64,000 nt of DNA, taken from assembly GCA_016795205.1 (NCBI GenBank), contig JAEUHZ010000071.1, positions 1-64,000 of the forward strand, read 5' to 3'. A program made the translations under genes and the position numbers. The notes beneath the pieces are model-generated. The model made no database searches and was not told where the DNA came from. It was given only the letters and a program-made list of their open reading frames with translations. The stretch comes from Planctomycetota bacterium. Its GTDB lineage: Bacteria; Planctomycetota; UBA1135; GCA-002686595. Positions 45,256 to 57,337 of the stretch are shown here, in pieces. The first letter of the stretch is position 1, and each line of letters starts with the position of its first letter.

Positions 45256-46827
45256 ATGGACGAACGTGAGCCCGCCCGAGTCGACCGCGCCCCCGAGCCC
45301 GTCCGCCAGGAAGCTGCCGTGACCAGCTCGGGCTCGGCCGCCGCGCTGCTCGCGGCCGAGCCCGGCCCCCCAGCCGCAGTCCGCGCCCTGGAGACGTTGT
45401 GGCGCGACCTCCAGCTAGCGATCCGCTCGCGTGTCGAGGCGATCCAGTTCGCGACCTGGTTCCAGCGCGCGACCCTGGTCCACGCGGATGAGGCGGTGCT
45501 GCGGGTCGGTGTCCAGAACGAGTTCACGCGGGACTGGCTCGATCGCTACTACGCCGAGCCGCTGGCGCTGGCTGCGCGCGAGACGCTGGGCTCCGCGCGC
45601 ACGATCGAGGTCGTCGTCGTGCCCGAGCTCGCCTTGGCCGGCGCGCGGCGCTTGACCGACGAGTCCGCGCGCGGCACGCGGCGCGCCGACCCGGGATCGA
45701 GCGCGGACGGTGCCGGCGAGCCCGATGCCGCGGCGAGCCAGGAGTCCCCACCCGGCACGAGCGCGGCGGACGGTTGGCGCGGCCTGGGCCTCGCGGCCGA
45801 GCTGGGGCTGAACCCCAAGTACACCTTCGACAACTTCGTCGTCGGCCCCTGCAACCGCTTCGCGCATGCGGCCGCGATGGGCGCCGCAGAGCAGCCCGGC
45901 CGGGCCTACAACCCGTTCTTCCTGCACGGGTCGGTGGGCCTCGGCAAGACGCACCTGCTCCAGTCGATGTGCTTCGCGATCCTGGCCCGCAATCCCAAGG
46001 CCAGGATCCTGTACCTGTCGTGCGAGACGTTCGTGAACCACTTCATCAACGCGCTCGAAAACGGGGACATCCAGGAGTTCCGCAACAAGTACCGCAGCGT
46101 CGACGTGCTCGTCGTCGACGACATCCAGGTGCTCGCGAACAAGGAGCGCACGCAGGAGGAGTTCTTCCACACGTTCAACACCCTGCACCAGCAGGGCAAG
46201 CAGATCGTCCTCTCCTCGGATGGACCGCCGAAGGACATCCCGACGCTCCAGGAACGGCTGGTCTCGCGCTTCAAGTGGGGGCTCGTCACCGAGATGGAGC
46301 CACCGTGCTACGAGACCCGCATGGCGATCCTGAAGCGCAAGAGCCGCGAGCGTGGACGCGAGCTGCCCGACGACGTCGCGGCGCTGCTCGCCGAGCGGAT
46401 CGAGAGCAACATCCGCGAGCTCGAGGGTGCCGTCACGCGCCTGCTGGGCTTCGCGAACGTCTCGGGCTCCCCGCTCACCTGCGACTTCGCTCGCGGCGTC
46501 CTGCGCGACCTGTTCACCTCGCGCCGCCAGCAGCCGGCGATGGGGGACATCCTGGCGCTGGTGACGGCGCACTACGACGTCAAGCTCAGCGAGCTGCAGG
46601 GCAAGCGCCGCACCGCGGCGATCGTCCTTCCGCGCCAGGTCGCCATGTACCTGGCGCGCAAGATCACGCGGCACTCGCTCGAGGAGATCGGGGCGTACTT
46701 CGGCGGCCGCGACCACTCGACGGTCCTCTACGGCATCGAGAAGGTCGAGAACCTGCGGGCCAGCGACGCCAGCATGCGCGAGCTGGTCGACGACTTCCTG
46801 GCCAAGCTCCAGGTCCGTGCCGGCTGA
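45256..46827 (+). CDS. dnaA: Chromosomal replication initiator DnaA
   Basis: 523 residues from ATG 45256. Domain I (about residues 30-105) has [12 protein letters not shown] and [10 protein letters not shown]. Domain II is a variable Ala- and Pro-rich linker (about 125-175). Domain III is the AAA+ ATPase with [21 protein letters not shown], Walker [10 protein letters not shown], and Walker [11 protein letters not shown]. Domain IV is the DNA-binding helix-turn-helix [20 protein letters not shown]. No Shine-Dalgarno is evident. It is followed by a 734-bp spacer and dnaN, the classic origin arrangement. Confidence 0.97.
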   Translation: MDEREPARVDRAPEPVRQEAAVTSSGSAAALLAAEPGPPAAVRALETLWRDLQLAIRSRVEAIQFATWFQRATLVHADEAVLRVGVQNEFTRDWLDRYYAEPLALAARETLGSARTIEVVVVPELALAGARRLTDESARGTRRADPGSSADGAGEPDAAASQESPPGTSAADGWRGLGLAAELGLNPKYTFDNFVVGPCNRFAHAAAMGAAEQPGRAYNPFFLHGSVGLGKTHLLQSMCFAILARNPKARILYLSCETFVNHFINALENGDIQEFRNKYRSVDVLVVDDIQVLANKERTQEEFFHTFNTLHQQGKQIVLSSDGPPKDIPTLQERLVSRFKWGLVTEMEPPCYETRMAILKRKSRERGRELPDDVAALLAERIESNIRELEGAVTRLLGFANVSGSPLTCDFARGVLRDLFTSRRQQPAMGDILALVTAHYDVKLSELQGKRRTAAIVLPRQVAMYLARKITRHSLEEIGAYFGGRDHSTVLYGIEKVENLRASDASMRELVDDFLAKLQVRAG

Positions 46828-47561
46828 CGGCCCGCGTGCCGCGGCGGGCCCGGGGCCGCGCCCCCGCTCCGTCGGACTGCGGCGGGCTGTCGGCCCGCGG
46901 GCCGCCGCCCGGAGCGGGCCGACCCGTGTTCGGGGACCGTAGCCGCGGCTGGCCCCGAGCGTGCCCTGGGGCTCGTACGTCCACGGGGCGCACGACCGGC
47001 CCTGCGCCAGGGTGAGCCTGCCTGAGGAGCACGCAACTCAGCCCCGTCGGAGGGCCGCGTCGGGGTGCTGGGAGCCGCGCGGGGAGTGCCCTGGATCCTC
47101 GACGCGGGGACTGCCGATCGCTACCCTGCACGGACTCGGGAGGGCGCGCGAAATCCCCTGCGATCTGCGGGTTTTTTTGCTTCTTCGCCCCTGCTCGGGA
47201 AGGCCTCCGAATCCGCCTGCGGAAACCCTGTGCGCAACGCCTGCATTCCCTCCGGACTCGCCCCGGGATCTCCGTGCATGACCGGTCGCTTCTCCCCACG
47301 GCCCGCGCGACGCCTGCGCGGCCTGCGGAGTCGTGTGGAGCGCTCGACGGCCATCACCGGACTCTCCACGACGGCTCCACGCGACGCAGAGCGTCTGACC
47401 GCGCGCGCAACGCGCTGCCGCTGGAGGACTTCCGTGCGAATCACCAGGTGCTTCTCCACGCCACGGCGTCCCCCTGAAGAAGACGACGAGAAGAAGAAGC
47501 ACTCAGGACGAACCCCAGAATCCCCCCGAGCCACACCCGGCGTCACAGGAGCCCGAACACC
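46828..47561. other. 734-bp non-coding spacer dnaA-dnaN, candidate oriC
   Basis: The longest gene-free stretch in the window. The first 150 bp after dnaA is very GC-rich and full of short inverted repeats, perhaps the dnaA terminator. A T-rich patch GGTTTTTTTGCTTCTT lies near 47170-47185. Four copies of a TCCAC core, in both orientations, occur within 130 bp (47334-47340 as CTCCACA on the minus strand, 47363-47370, 47374-47381, and TTCTCCACG at 47452-47460), loosely like DnaA boxes. No match to the full TTATCCACA. Short frames here look like chance. Confidence 0.5.
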
Positions 47562-48725
47562 ATGAAGGTCGTGTGCGATCGCGAGAAGCTGCGCGACGGA
47601 CTGGCGATCGTGAACAACGTCGTCCCGTCGAAGAGCGCCAAGCCCGTCCTCGAGAACGTGTGCCTCGTCGCCACGATCGACGGCTTGGAGATCCTGGGCA
47701 CGGACCTGGAGTGCTCCGTGCGCTACCGGATTCCGATCGGTGAGGCGCGGGAGAGCGACACGAAGGAGGAGAAGACTCTGCGCGGCGGCGTGCTGCGCGT
47801 CGACGAGCCGGGTGTGGCGGTCGTTCCGGCGCGCGTCGCGCTGGACTTCGTGCGCGACCTGTCAGCCGACGAGGTCGTGCTGTCGACGCAGGAGTCGTCA
47901 CTCACGATCCAGGGCGGCGAGGACCGTTGCCAACTCGTGACCGTCGACCGGGACGAGTTTCCGGTGATCGCCCCGTTCGGTGAGCAGGCCACGGTCGCGG
48001 TCCAGGGCGGTGCGTTCGTGCGTGTGGTCCAACGCACGTCGTTCGCAGCCGCGCGCGAAGCCGGCCGGTACGCGATGCACGGCGTCCTCTCCGAGTACGA
48101 CGACGGCATGCTGCGCCTCGTCGCGACGGACGGACGGCGGCTGGCCATGTCGAGCATTCCGGCCGAGCGTCGTGGACCCACGGAACGCGCCCGGCCGGCC
48201 ATCGTGCCGACCAAGGGGATGCAACTCTTCTGCCGCGTGATCTCGGATCCGCTGGAGACCGTGCAGTTGCACCTGGGCGAGAACCAAGTGGGCCTGAAGA
48301 CCAAGCACGCCGAGATCTTCGCGCGGCTCATCGACGGAGAGTTCCCGAAGTACCAGGCGGTGATCCCGCGCGAGACGAGCAACCTCCTGGAGGCCGACGC
48401 CGATCTCCTGGCGCGCAAGCTGCGCCTGGTCGCCAACGTGACCGGCGTCGAGGCCCGCGCCGTGAAACTGAAGGTCGAGAAGAACGAGCTGCTCCTGACT
48501 GGCCAGTCGGTCGGTCGCGGCGACGCGCGAGCCCGCATGGAGTGTTCCTACAAGGGCGCGCCCTCGGCGGAGATCGCCTTCAACCCCGACTACTTGCTCG
48601 AGGGGCTCAAGAACTGCGAGGGCGAGCTGGTCCGGTTGGAGTTCAACGAGCGCACGAGCCCGGGCAAGTTCACGCTGGGCGAAAACTACGTCTACGTGGT
48701 GATGCCCATCACGGTCGATGCATGA
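47562..48725 (+). CDS. dnaN: DNA polymerase III beta subunit (sliding clamp)
   Basis: 387 residues. The ring-shaped processivity clamp for DNA polymerase III. It has three beta-clamp domains in order: MKVVCDREKLRDGLAIVNNV with KPVLENVCLVATIDGLEILGTD at the start, the central LRLVATDGRRLAMS, and the C-terminal GENYVYVVMPIT that ends in the normal VMPI-like tail. AGGAG lies ten bases before ATG 47562. Its stop overlaps the ATG of the dciA-like gene by four bases. Confidence 0.97.
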   Translation: MKVVCDREKLRDGLAIVNNVVPSKSAKPVLENVCLVATIDGLEILGTDLECSVRYRIPIGEARESDTKEEKTLRGGVLRVDEPGVAVVPARVALDFVRDLSADEVVLSTQESSLTIQGGEDRCQLVTVDRDEFPVIAPFGEQATVAVQGGAFVRVVQRTSFAAAREAGRYAMHGVLSEYDDGMLRLVATDGRRLAMSSIPAERRGPTERARPAIVPTKGMQLFCRVISDPLETVQLHLGENQVGLKTKHAEIFARLIDGEFPKYQAVIPRETSNLLEADADLLARKLRLVANVTGVEARAVKLKVEKNELLLTGQSVGRGDARARMECSYKGAPSAEIAFNPDYLLEGLKNCEGELVRLEFNERTSPGKFTLGENYVYVVMPITVDA

Positions 48726-49099
48726 AACCTCCCGTCGGCATCGATCAGGCCCGCCGCGACGGTGACCTGCGGGCGGCGTTCGGGCGCGTCGAGCGCACGG
48801 GGAGGAACGGCTTGTCGTCGCTCTCGGACTCGATCGCGGCCTATTCCCGCGCGACCGGTCTGTCGCGCCGCCGTAGTGTGCCCCCGGTGCACGCGGCGTT
48901 CGCGCAGGCCGCGGGCGTGGAGCTGTCGCGCCGGGCGCGTCCCGTGCGGCTGTCACGCGGTGTCTTGACCGTGGAGGTCGACTCCGCGACGCACTTGCAC
49001 GAGCTGACGTCCTTCCGCGGAGAGGAGTTGCGGCAACGAGTGAACGAGATCCTCGGCCGACCTGACGTGCGCCGCATCGCCTTCAAGCCCAGGAACTGA
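48722..49099 (+). CDS. dciA: DciA-like protein (DUF721), predicted replicative-helicase loader
   Basis: 125 residues. The DUF721/DciA pattern is at the C-terminus: SRGVLTVEVDSATHLHELTSFRGEELRQRVN. DciA loads or operates the DnaB helicase in most bacteria that lack DnaC/DnaI. The N-terminal 65 residues are basic and variable. It sits between dnaN (four-base overlap) and gyrB (three bases), so the replication genes form a tight operon. Confidence 0.88.
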   Translation: MKPPVGIDQARRDGDLRAAFGRVERTGRNGLSSLSDSIAAYSRATGLSRRRSVPPVHAAFAQAAGVELSRRARPVRLSRGVLTVEVDSATHLHELTSFRGEELRQRVNEILGRPDVRRIAFKPRN

Positions 49100-51538
<2,439 letters not shown>

Positions 51539-51685
51539 GGGTGCGGCCAATCGCCCGCGGCGACGCCAGGCGGCAGCGGCGCGGGCGAGCGGGAATGTCC
51601 TTCCGGCTCAGGGTCGGGAGCCCCGCCCGCCGATACCTTCCCGTCGCCAGCCCCGCGAGGTCGCGAGGTCGCGCGGACCCTCACC

Positions 51686-52276
51686 GTGAAGCTCCACCAA
51701 CGGCTCGACTACCAGCGACTTTCGGAGGCCCTCATCAACCGCGGCCTGTGCGAATCCCAGGCGCTGCGCGAGGCGTTGCAGCTCAGTGGCCGCGGGAACC
51801 CCTCGTTCGTCGAGGCCATCGTGAACGCGAACCTGGTGGGTGATTGGGAGGTCGGCAAGCTCGTGGCCGAGATCTACCACTTGGCCTTCCTGCCGATCGA
51901 CGTGTGCAACCCGGACCCACGGGCCCTCGAAGGGCTCGACATCTCGTACCTGGCCGAGCACGGCCTCGTGCCGATGGGGCGCTTCGGCACCGTGCTGACC
52001 GTCTCGATGCCGGGCCTCGTGCTGGCCGAGGTGCTGGCCGGCATCCCGGTGGCGGAGGGCGAGATCACGGTGTTGCCGGTGGTGGGATCGGTGCAGGGCA
52101 ATCGCCGCTGGATCGAGCAGAACATCACGCCGAAGCTGCGCGCCGCGCTGCCGATCGCGGCAGCCCAAGCCGGCGCCGCCATGTCGAACCCGGAGTGGGG
52201 CAACATCTTCGACGCCGGGGACGCGGCCGTGCACTTCGACCTGAACACGGGCTCGCCTGACCACGGCGTGGCCTGA
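51686..52276 (+). CDS. Lone MshEN/GspE N-terminal-like domain protein
   Basis: 196 residues from GTG 51686. Residues 1-135 look like the N-terminal (MshEN) domain of type II secretion or type IV pilus ATPases: QRLSEALINRGLCES, LVGDWEVGKLVAEIYHLAFLPIDV and YLAEHGLVPMGRFGTVLTVSM. The ATPase part is missing and no Walker motif is present. In ATPases this domain can bind cyclic di-GMP. The C-terminal 60 residues are unlike anything I know. It lies 147 bp after gyrB and is convergent with fmt. Confidence 0.65.
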   Translation: MKLHQRLDYQRLSEALINRGLCESQALREALQLSGRGNPSFVEAIVNANLVGDWEVGKLVAEIYHLAFLPIDVCNPDPRALEGLDISYLAEHGLVPMGRFGTVLTVSMPGLVLAEVLAGIPVAEGEITVLPVVGSVQGNRRWIEQNITPKLRAALPIAAAQAGAAMSNPEWGNIFDAGDAAVHFDLNTGSPDHGVA

Positions 52277-52286
52277 ACCGGGCGCG

Positions 52287-53228
52287 TCAGCCGGCGCCCA
52301 AGCGCGCGCCGGGCGCGAGCCGCGCGCCACGCAGCCAAGCCGCCGCGTCGATGCGCCCCTTGCCGGCTGGCTTCACGGTCCGGATCTCGAGCGCGCCCCG
52401 GCCGCAGGCGACGAGCAGCGCGCCGCGCTCGGCGAGGAGCGTTCCGGGCGCGAGGTCGCGGGCCGTGTCCGTGCGCGGCCGGGTCTCGAGCACCGTGAGC
52501 TGCGCGCCGTCGGGTGTGCTGGTGCGCGCACCGGGCCAGGGTGTGTGCGCGCGCACCAGGCGGTCCACGGCGACCGCGTCCTGCGTCCAGTCGATCTCGC
52601 CCTCGTCCTTGCGAATGCGCTTGGCGTAGGTCGCGAGCGCGGGGTCCTGCGGTTGGAGCACGGCGCTGCCGTCCTCGATGCGATCGAGCGCCTCGAGGGC
52701 GGCGGTCGCTCCCAGCTCCGCCAGCCGGACCAGCAACTCGCCCGCCGTCTCGTGTGGACCGATCGCCGTCCGGATCTCGTGGACGACGTCGCCCTCGTCG
52801 AGCGCGAGGACCATGCGCTGGACGCTGACGCCGGTCTCGACGTCGCCATGCAGGATCGCGGCCTGGATCGGGGACGCGCCGCGGTGGCGCGGGAGCAGCG
52901 AGGCGTGCACGTTGAACGCGCCGTGGGGCGCGGCGTCCAGGACGTCTTGCTGCAGGATCTCGCCGTAGCTCGCGACGAGCAGGACGTCGGGCGCGACGGC
53001 GTGCAGGGCGGCCAGGAACTCCGGCCCTCGCGCTCGCGCGGGTTGGAGCAGCGGGATCGAGTGGGCGCGTGCCAGCTCGACGAGTGGTGACGCTTGCAGG
53101 TGGAGCCCGCGGCCTCGCGGCTTGTCGGGCTTCGTGATCAGCGCGACCGTCTTGTGGCGTCCGCTCGCGACGAGGCGCTCGAAGACGGGCGTCGCGAACG
53201 GCGGAGAGCCCAGGAAGGCGACGCGCAC
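52287..53228 (-). CDS. fmt: Methionyl-tRNA formyltransferase
   Basis: 313 residues from GTG 53228. Formylates initiator Met-tRNA. Catalytic Asn106 and His108 in FNVHASLLPRHRGASPIQAA with the following Asp in ALDEGDVVHE. The N-terminal RVAFLGSPPFATPVF and the C-terminal OB-fold-like domain WTQDAVAVDRLVRAHTPWPG are standard. Last gene of the M50-scpA-trxA-fmt group, 34 bp after trxA. Confidence 0.95.
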   Translation of the reverse strand: MRVAFLGSPPFATPVFERLVASGRHKTVALITKPDKPRGRGLHLQASPLVELARAHSIPLLQPARARGPEFLAALHAVAPDVLLVASYGEILQQDVLDAAPHGAFNVHASLLPRHRGASPIQAAILHGDVETGVSVQRMVLALDEGDVVHEIRTAIGPHETAGELLVRLAELGATAALEALDRIEDGSAVLQPQDPALATYAKRIRKDEGEIDWTQDAVAVDRLVRAHTPWPGARTSTPDGAQLTVLETRPRTDTARDLAPGTLLAERGALLVACGRGALEIRTVKPAGKGRIDAAAWLRGARLAPGARLGAG

Positions 53229-53262
53229 GCGGGTGCCGCCGGCCGAGCCGGCGGTCAGGAGT

Positions 53263-53586
53263 TCACAGGTGCGGCTCGACCGCGGCCTTGAGTCGGTCGT
53301 ACGGCATCTGACCGACGACCTGCTTGGCGACGCTGCCGTTCTTGATGAGCAGGAAGGTCGGGATCGCGCTGATGCCGTAGCGCGAGGGAACCTCGGGGTT
53401 GTCCTCCGTGTTCAGCTTGACGACCTTGAGCCGACCGGCGAACTCCTGAGCGAGCTTGTCGACCCAGGGCGACATCGCCTTGCACGGCCCGCACCAACTG
53501 GCCCAGAAATCGACGAGCACGGGCGTCGTGCTCTGGATCACGGCGGCATCCCAGGTCGTATCGGTGACGTCGGTGGCGTTGCTCAT
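53263..53586 (-). CDS. trxA: Thioredoxin
   Basis: 107 residues. The active site is WASWCGPCK with Cys32 and Cys35, and cis-proline AIPTFLLIKNG follows. The rest matches TrxA at normal length. Reduces protein disulfides in the cytoplasm. The gap of 124 bp to scpA could hold its own promoter. In this window it is the only thioredoxin, next to a bacillithiol-synthesis locus 10 kb away. Confidence 0.95.
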   Translation of the reverse strand: MSNATDVTDTTWDAAVIQSTTPVLVDFWASWCGPCKAMSPWVDKLAQEFAGRLKVVKLNTEDNPEVPSRYGISAIPTFLLIKNGSVAKQVVGQMPYDRLKAAVEPHL

Positions 53587-53710
53587 GGCGATGTCGTGCG
53601 GTCTTCGTGCAGGGTTCCTGCTTCGCGACCCGGGGGCGCGCGGCGCGAAGCGGGGCGGGGCGGCGTCCGGTGCTGTGGAGGGAGACTATGGGCCCGGCGT
53701 GCGTGGACGT

Positions 53711-54655
53711 CTAGCCCGTCACGGGCCGCGCGCCGGCGCTCTCCGCGGCATCGGCGCCGGTCACGACGGCCCGCGAGGCTTGGTCGTCGCCCGCAGCGGG
53801 GCGAGCGGCGGTCTGGGAAGCCGCGTCGCCGCCGGCGGACTCCGAGGCGGTTTCCGCGGACTCCTCGCGGGTCTCGTCCTCGAACACGGTATCGCGCAGG
53901 ATCTGCTCCACGGGCGCCGGCAGGTCGTCGCGCAGCCGGATCCCGATCTCGCCCGCCGCCTCCTCCTGGACGAGGCGGACGAGCCCCAGCCGCGCCAGCT
54001 CGAGCAGTCCGCAGAACGACCCGATGAGCGACTCGCGCGTGGGCTCGGCATCGACCGCCAGGACCAGGTCCCGCAGGGAGCTCGACTGGCGCACGGAGAG
54101 CAGCCGGGCCAGTTCCTCGACGAAGTGACGCAGCGGGCGCCTGTCGCGCACGACTTGGTGCGGCCGGTTCGCGAGCGTCTCACGCAAGAGGCGCGAGAAC
54201 TGCGCCAGGAGATCCCAGGTCGTCACCTCGCCCAGCTCGAAGTCCGGACCGGCTTCGGCGGCCTGGACCGGGCTCGCGCCGCGCGGGTGCTGCAGGGAGC
54301 GCACCGCGTAGCGCGTGCCGAGGTCCTCCGAGGCCTCGCGGAAGCGCCGGTACTCGACCAGGCGCTGGATGAGCTCGTCCTTGGGATCGAGCCCTTCGTC
54401 GAGGTCGACGCTCTCACGCGGCAGCAGCGAGCGGCTCTTGATCGACATGAGCGTCGCCGCCATGACGAGGAACTCGCCGGCGACCTCGATGTCGAGCTCC
54501 TTCATGGCGTGCAGGTACTCGAGGTAGCCCTTGAGAACGCGTGAGATCTCGATCTCGTGGATCTCGACCTCCTGCTCGCGCACGAGGTGCAGGAGCAGGT
54601 CCATGGGGCCCTGGAAGACGCGCTCGAGCCGGATCGTGTAGCCGTTCTCGCTCAC
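53711..54655 (-). CDS. scpA: Segregation and condensation protein A
   Basis: 314 residues from GTG 54655. Kleisin of the SMC condensin complex. YTIRLERVFQGPMDLLLHLVREQEVEIHEIEISRV is, in parts, the conserved N-terminus that binds the SMC neck, followed by FLVMAATLMSIKSRSLLP and a C-terminal winged-helix region ending with an acidic and Ala-rich tail of about 50 residues. scpB is not adjacent. The start overlaps the end of the M50 protease gene by four bases, an arrangement also seen in other bacteria. Confidence 0.88.
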   Translation of the reverse strand: MSENGYTIRLERVFQGPMDLLLHLVREQEVEIHEIEISRVLKGYLEYLHAMKELDIEVAGEFLVMAATLMSIKSRSLLPRESVDLDEGLDPKDELIQRLVEYRRFREASEDLGTRYAVRSLQHPRGASPVQAAEAGPDFELGEVTTWDLLAQFSRLLRETLANRPHQVVRDRRPLRHFVEELARLLSVRQSSSLRDLVLAVDAEPTRESLIGSFCGLLELARLGLVRLVQEEAAGEIGIRLRDDLPAPVEQILRDTVFEDETREESAETASESAGGDAASQTAARPAAGDDQASRAVVTGADAAESAGARPVTG

Positions 54656-55452
54656 CAGCGACCTCCCAGCGTGACGGCCTGCTCGGCGACGCCGAGGGCG
54701 GTGTCCATGGCTCCGTACACCTGCCGCGCGAACGGCTGCCAGCGCATGAGCAGGAACACGATCAGGATCCCGAAGCCTCCGACGGCGTTGTAGGACTCGC
54801 GCAGGCTGGACGGCAGGAGCCAGGTCAGGATGCGCGACCCGTCCAGGGGCGGGATCGGGATCAGGTTGAACGCGAAGAGCAGCGCGTTGAGGAACGCACC
54901 CTGGAGCATGACCACCGGCAGGAGGTCTCCCTGCCGCAGGTAGGGGTCCTCGGCGGCGCCGTTGTAGAGCCCCGTCTTCACGAAGAAATGCCACAGGAAG
55001 ACGAAGACGAAGACCAGGACCAGGTTCGAGAGCGGGCCGGCGGCGGCCACGAGTGACATGTCGCGCCAGGGGTTCCGCAGGCGGTGGAAATCGACGGGAA
55101 CCGGCTTGGCGCCGCCGAAGACGAACGCTCCGTTCGAGAACAGCAGGATCATCCCGGGGATCAGGATGGTCCACCACAGGTCGATGTGCGGGATGGGGTT
55201 GAGCGTGAGGCGGCCGAGGTCGCGCGCCGTGCTGTCGCCGCACTTCAGGGCGGCCCAAGCGTGCGCGGCTTCGTGGAGCGCGAGCGAGAGCGCCAGGATC
55301 GCGAGCGTCAGGACCAGCTTCAGGACGCTGAAGGTGTCGTCGAACAGCGCCGGCAGGGCTGGGGCCACCGCCGGCAGGGGGGCAGCCACGGTCAGGCGAC
55401 CCAGGAACTCGCCCAGGCGCTGCGGAGGGTTCGGTGCGGCGGAGGGATCCAC
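54652..55452 (-). CDS. Site-2-protease-like M50 membrane metalloprotease
   Basis: About 266 residues from GTG 55452. A GTG at 55389 would give 245 residues, so the start is uncertain. It has six or so membrane spans. The zinc motif is in LSLALHEAAHAWAALKCGD (His60, Glu61, His64), and the second site is FNLIPIPPLDGSR with the zinc-ligand Asp. GRLTLNPIPHIDLWWT is also typical of the short bacterial rhomboid-like S2P branch. Function: probably cleaves membrane-spanning peptides, target unknown. First gene of the group leading to scpA. Confidence 0.85.
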   Translation of the reverse strand: MDPSAAPNPPQRLGEFLGRLTVAAPLPAVAPALPALFDDTFSVLKLVLTLAILALSLALHEAAHAWAALKCGDSTARDLGRLTLNPIPHIDLWWTILIPGMILLFSNGAFVFGGAKPVPVDFHRLRNPWRDMSLVAAAGPLSNLVLVFVFVFLWHFFVKTGLYNGAAEDPYLRQGDLLPVVMLQGAFLNALLFAFNLIPIPPLDGSRILTWLLPSSLRESYNAVGGFGILIVFLLMRWQPFARQVYGAMDTALGVAEQAVTLGGRW

Positions 55453-55803
55453 GCGGAGTGCGGGGACCCGTGCGCGCCGGCGCGGCGGTGAGCCCCTCGA
55501 GGGCGCATCGTAGCAGCGCGCGGGCTGCGGCGTCTGCGCCCGCGGCGGGCTCCTGCGGCAGTCGCGCGCCCCGGCTTCGGCCACGCAGGCGAGCGCGCTG
55601 GCTGCCGGCGGCTGCGCATCGCGAACGTGGCCGCGCTGCCCCGGCGGGGCCCGCACACCGCTCGGCGCGCCTGCGGCGCGACGTTCGCGCGTCCCTGGAT
55701 CGGCCTCCCACCCGTCCCTAGAATCCGGCGCTCCGAGGCGCGCGACCGCGGGCAGGCCGCGCTCGCGCGCTTCGCGTGTTTCCTCGACGGGAGTCCGCGC
55801 TTC
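55453..55803. other. 351-bp divergent non-coding region
   Basis: Between the M50 protease and kdsD genes. It contains inverted CGCGAACGT (55620-55628) and ACGTTCGCG (55681-55689), 52 bases apart. A TAGAAT at 55719-55724 may be a -10-like element for kdsD, without a clear -35. I see no gene. Confidence 0.4.
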
Positions 55804-56784
55804 GTGCCCGACCGCACCGAGATCTTGCTCCAGCGCGCGGCCGAGGTCGTGCGCGCGGAGGCGCGCACGATCGCCGGGCTCGAGGGGCGGCTGGACCAGA
55901 GCTTCGTGGCCGCTGTCGACTTGCTCCTCTCCTGCGAGGGTCAGGTGGTCGCGACAGGCGTGGGCAAGGCTGGACTCGTCGCCCAGAAGATCTCGGCCAC
56001 GCTGGCCTCGACCGGGACTCCGTCGTCCTTCGTGCACCCGACCGACGCCCGGCACGGCGACCTGGGACGGCTGCGGCCGCGGGACGTGCTCCTGGCCCTC
56101 TCGAACTCGGGGGAGTCGGCCGAGCTCGTGGCCTTGCTGGGGCCCGCGCGCAAGATCGGAGTGCGGGTGCTGGCGATCACCGGCGAGCCGCGCTCGACGT
56201 TGGGACGCCACGCCGACTGCGTGCTCGACATCGGCCGCGTGCAAGAGGCCTGCCCGCTGAACCTGGCGCCGACGGCCAGCACGTCCGCCCTGCTCGCCAT
56301 GGGCGACGCGCTGGCGATGGTCGTGCTGCAGGAGCGCCGCTTCAGCCGCGAGGACTACGCCCTGTACCACCCGGCTGGATCGCTGGGGCGCCGACTCATG
56401 AAGGTGCGCGAGGTCATGCGCACGGGCGAGCAGATGCCGGCCGTCGCGCTGGGCACGCCGATCCGTGAGGTGATCCTGGTCATGAACCGTACGCCGGGGC
56501 GGCCGGGCGCGGCGCTGATCGTCGACGGCGACGGGCGGCTGCTCGGGATCTTCACGCACGGCGACTTGGCTCGGCTCTTGGAGCAGTCGGGCTCGATCGA
56601 CGTCGCGGCCAAGGTCGAGACGCACATGGGGCGCAACCCCAAGGTGATCGGCCCCGACCAGCTCGTCGAGGAGGCCCAGCACCTGCTGCGCGAGCACCGC
56701 ATCGACCAGATCCCGGTCGTCGACGCCGACCGGCGTCCTCTGGGGCTCGTCGACGTGCAGGACCTGCTGGACGTCGGGGTCTAG
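55804..56784 (+). CDS. kdsD: Arabinose-5-phosphate isomerase (KdsD/KpsF)
   Basis: 326 residues from GTG 55804, the usual family length. Converts ribulose-5-P to arabinose-5-P, the first step to the LPS sugar Kdo. The SIS domain has VVATGVGKAGLVAQKIS, VHPTDARHGDLGRL and LLALSNSGESAELV. ALAPTASTS-like LNLAPTASTSALLAMGDA is characteristic. Two CBS domains follow (about 205-326). The open frame before the GTG does not look like KdsD. kdsC starts five bases later. Confidence 0.92.
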   Translation: MPDRTEILLQRAAEVVRAEARTIAGLEGRLDQSFVAAVDLLLSCEGQVVATGVGKAGLVAQKISATLASTGTPSSFVHPTDARHGDLGRLRPRDVLLALSNSGESAELVALLGPARKIGVRVLAITGEPRSTLGRHADCVLDIGRVQEACPLNLAPTASTSALLAMGDALAMVVLQERRFSREDYALYHPAGSLGRRLMKVREVMRTGEQMPAVALGTPIREVILVMNRTPGRPGAALIVDGDGRLLGIFTHGDLARLLEQSGSIDVAAKVETHMGRNPKVIGPDQLVEEAQHLLREHRIDQIPVVDADRRPLGLVDVQDLLDVGV

Positions 56785-56788
56785 CGCC

Positions 56789-57337
56789 ATGCCCGCCGCG
56801 GAACGCCTGGAGGTCCTGCGCCGCGCGCGGCTCCTCGCGCTGGACGTCGACGGGACGCTGACCGACGGCTCGATCGTGCTGACCGGCCCGGCCGAGGGCG
56901 CCGCGCGTCCCGCCGAGATCCAGCGCTTCGACGTGCGCGACGGGATCGCGTTGCGCTGGCTGGCCGACGCGGGCCTGGAACTCGCCTGGATCAGCGGGCG
57001 TGGCACGGCTGTGACGGCGGCGCGCGGCGCGGAGCTCGGCGTGCGCCACGTCCTGCTGCGCGTCGCACGCAAGAGCGACGAGCTCGGGCGACTCCAGTCG
57101 CAGCTCGGGATCGATCCGTCGGAGACGATCGCGATGGGCGACGATCTGCCAGACCTCCGGCTGCGTGCCCGGGCCGGGTTCTTCGCCGCGCCGGCCGACG
57201 CGCGCGCCGAGGTGCGCGCCCGCGCCGACCTCGTGACGACCGCGGCGGGTGGACGCGGCGCCGTGCGTGAGCTGGCCGAGGTGATCCTCCGGGCTCGGGG
57301 GGCGTGGGACGACCTGGTCGAGTCCTACGCGCGATGA
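56789..57337 (+). CDS. kdsC: 3-deoxy-D-manno-octulosonate 8-phosphate phosphatase
   Basis: 182 residues. HAD-superfamily phosphatase that makes Kdo from Kdo-8-P. LLALDVDGTLTDGSIVL has the nucleophile Asp19 and Asp21, then FDVRDGIALRWLADAG, ISGRGT and AMGDDLPDLRL. Its stop overlaps the start of the large LPS-transport gene by four bases, so kdsD, kdsC and that gene form one envelope operon. Confidence 0.92.
   Translation: MPAAERLEVLRRARLLALDVDGTLTDGSIVLTGPAEGAARPAEIQRFDVRDGIALRWLADAGLELAWISGRGTAVTAARGAELGVRHVLLRVARKSDELGRLQSQLGIDPSETIAMGDDLPDLRLRARAGFFAAPADARAEVRARADLVTTAAGGRGAVRELAEVILRARGAWDDLVESYAR

Noticed and set aside
47160..47187. T-run at 47171-47177 as an intrinsic terminator
   Set aside because: The preceding CCCCTGCGATCTGCGGG does not form a stable stem, and it lies 340 bp from dnaA; it is more plausibly part of the origin-like spacer.
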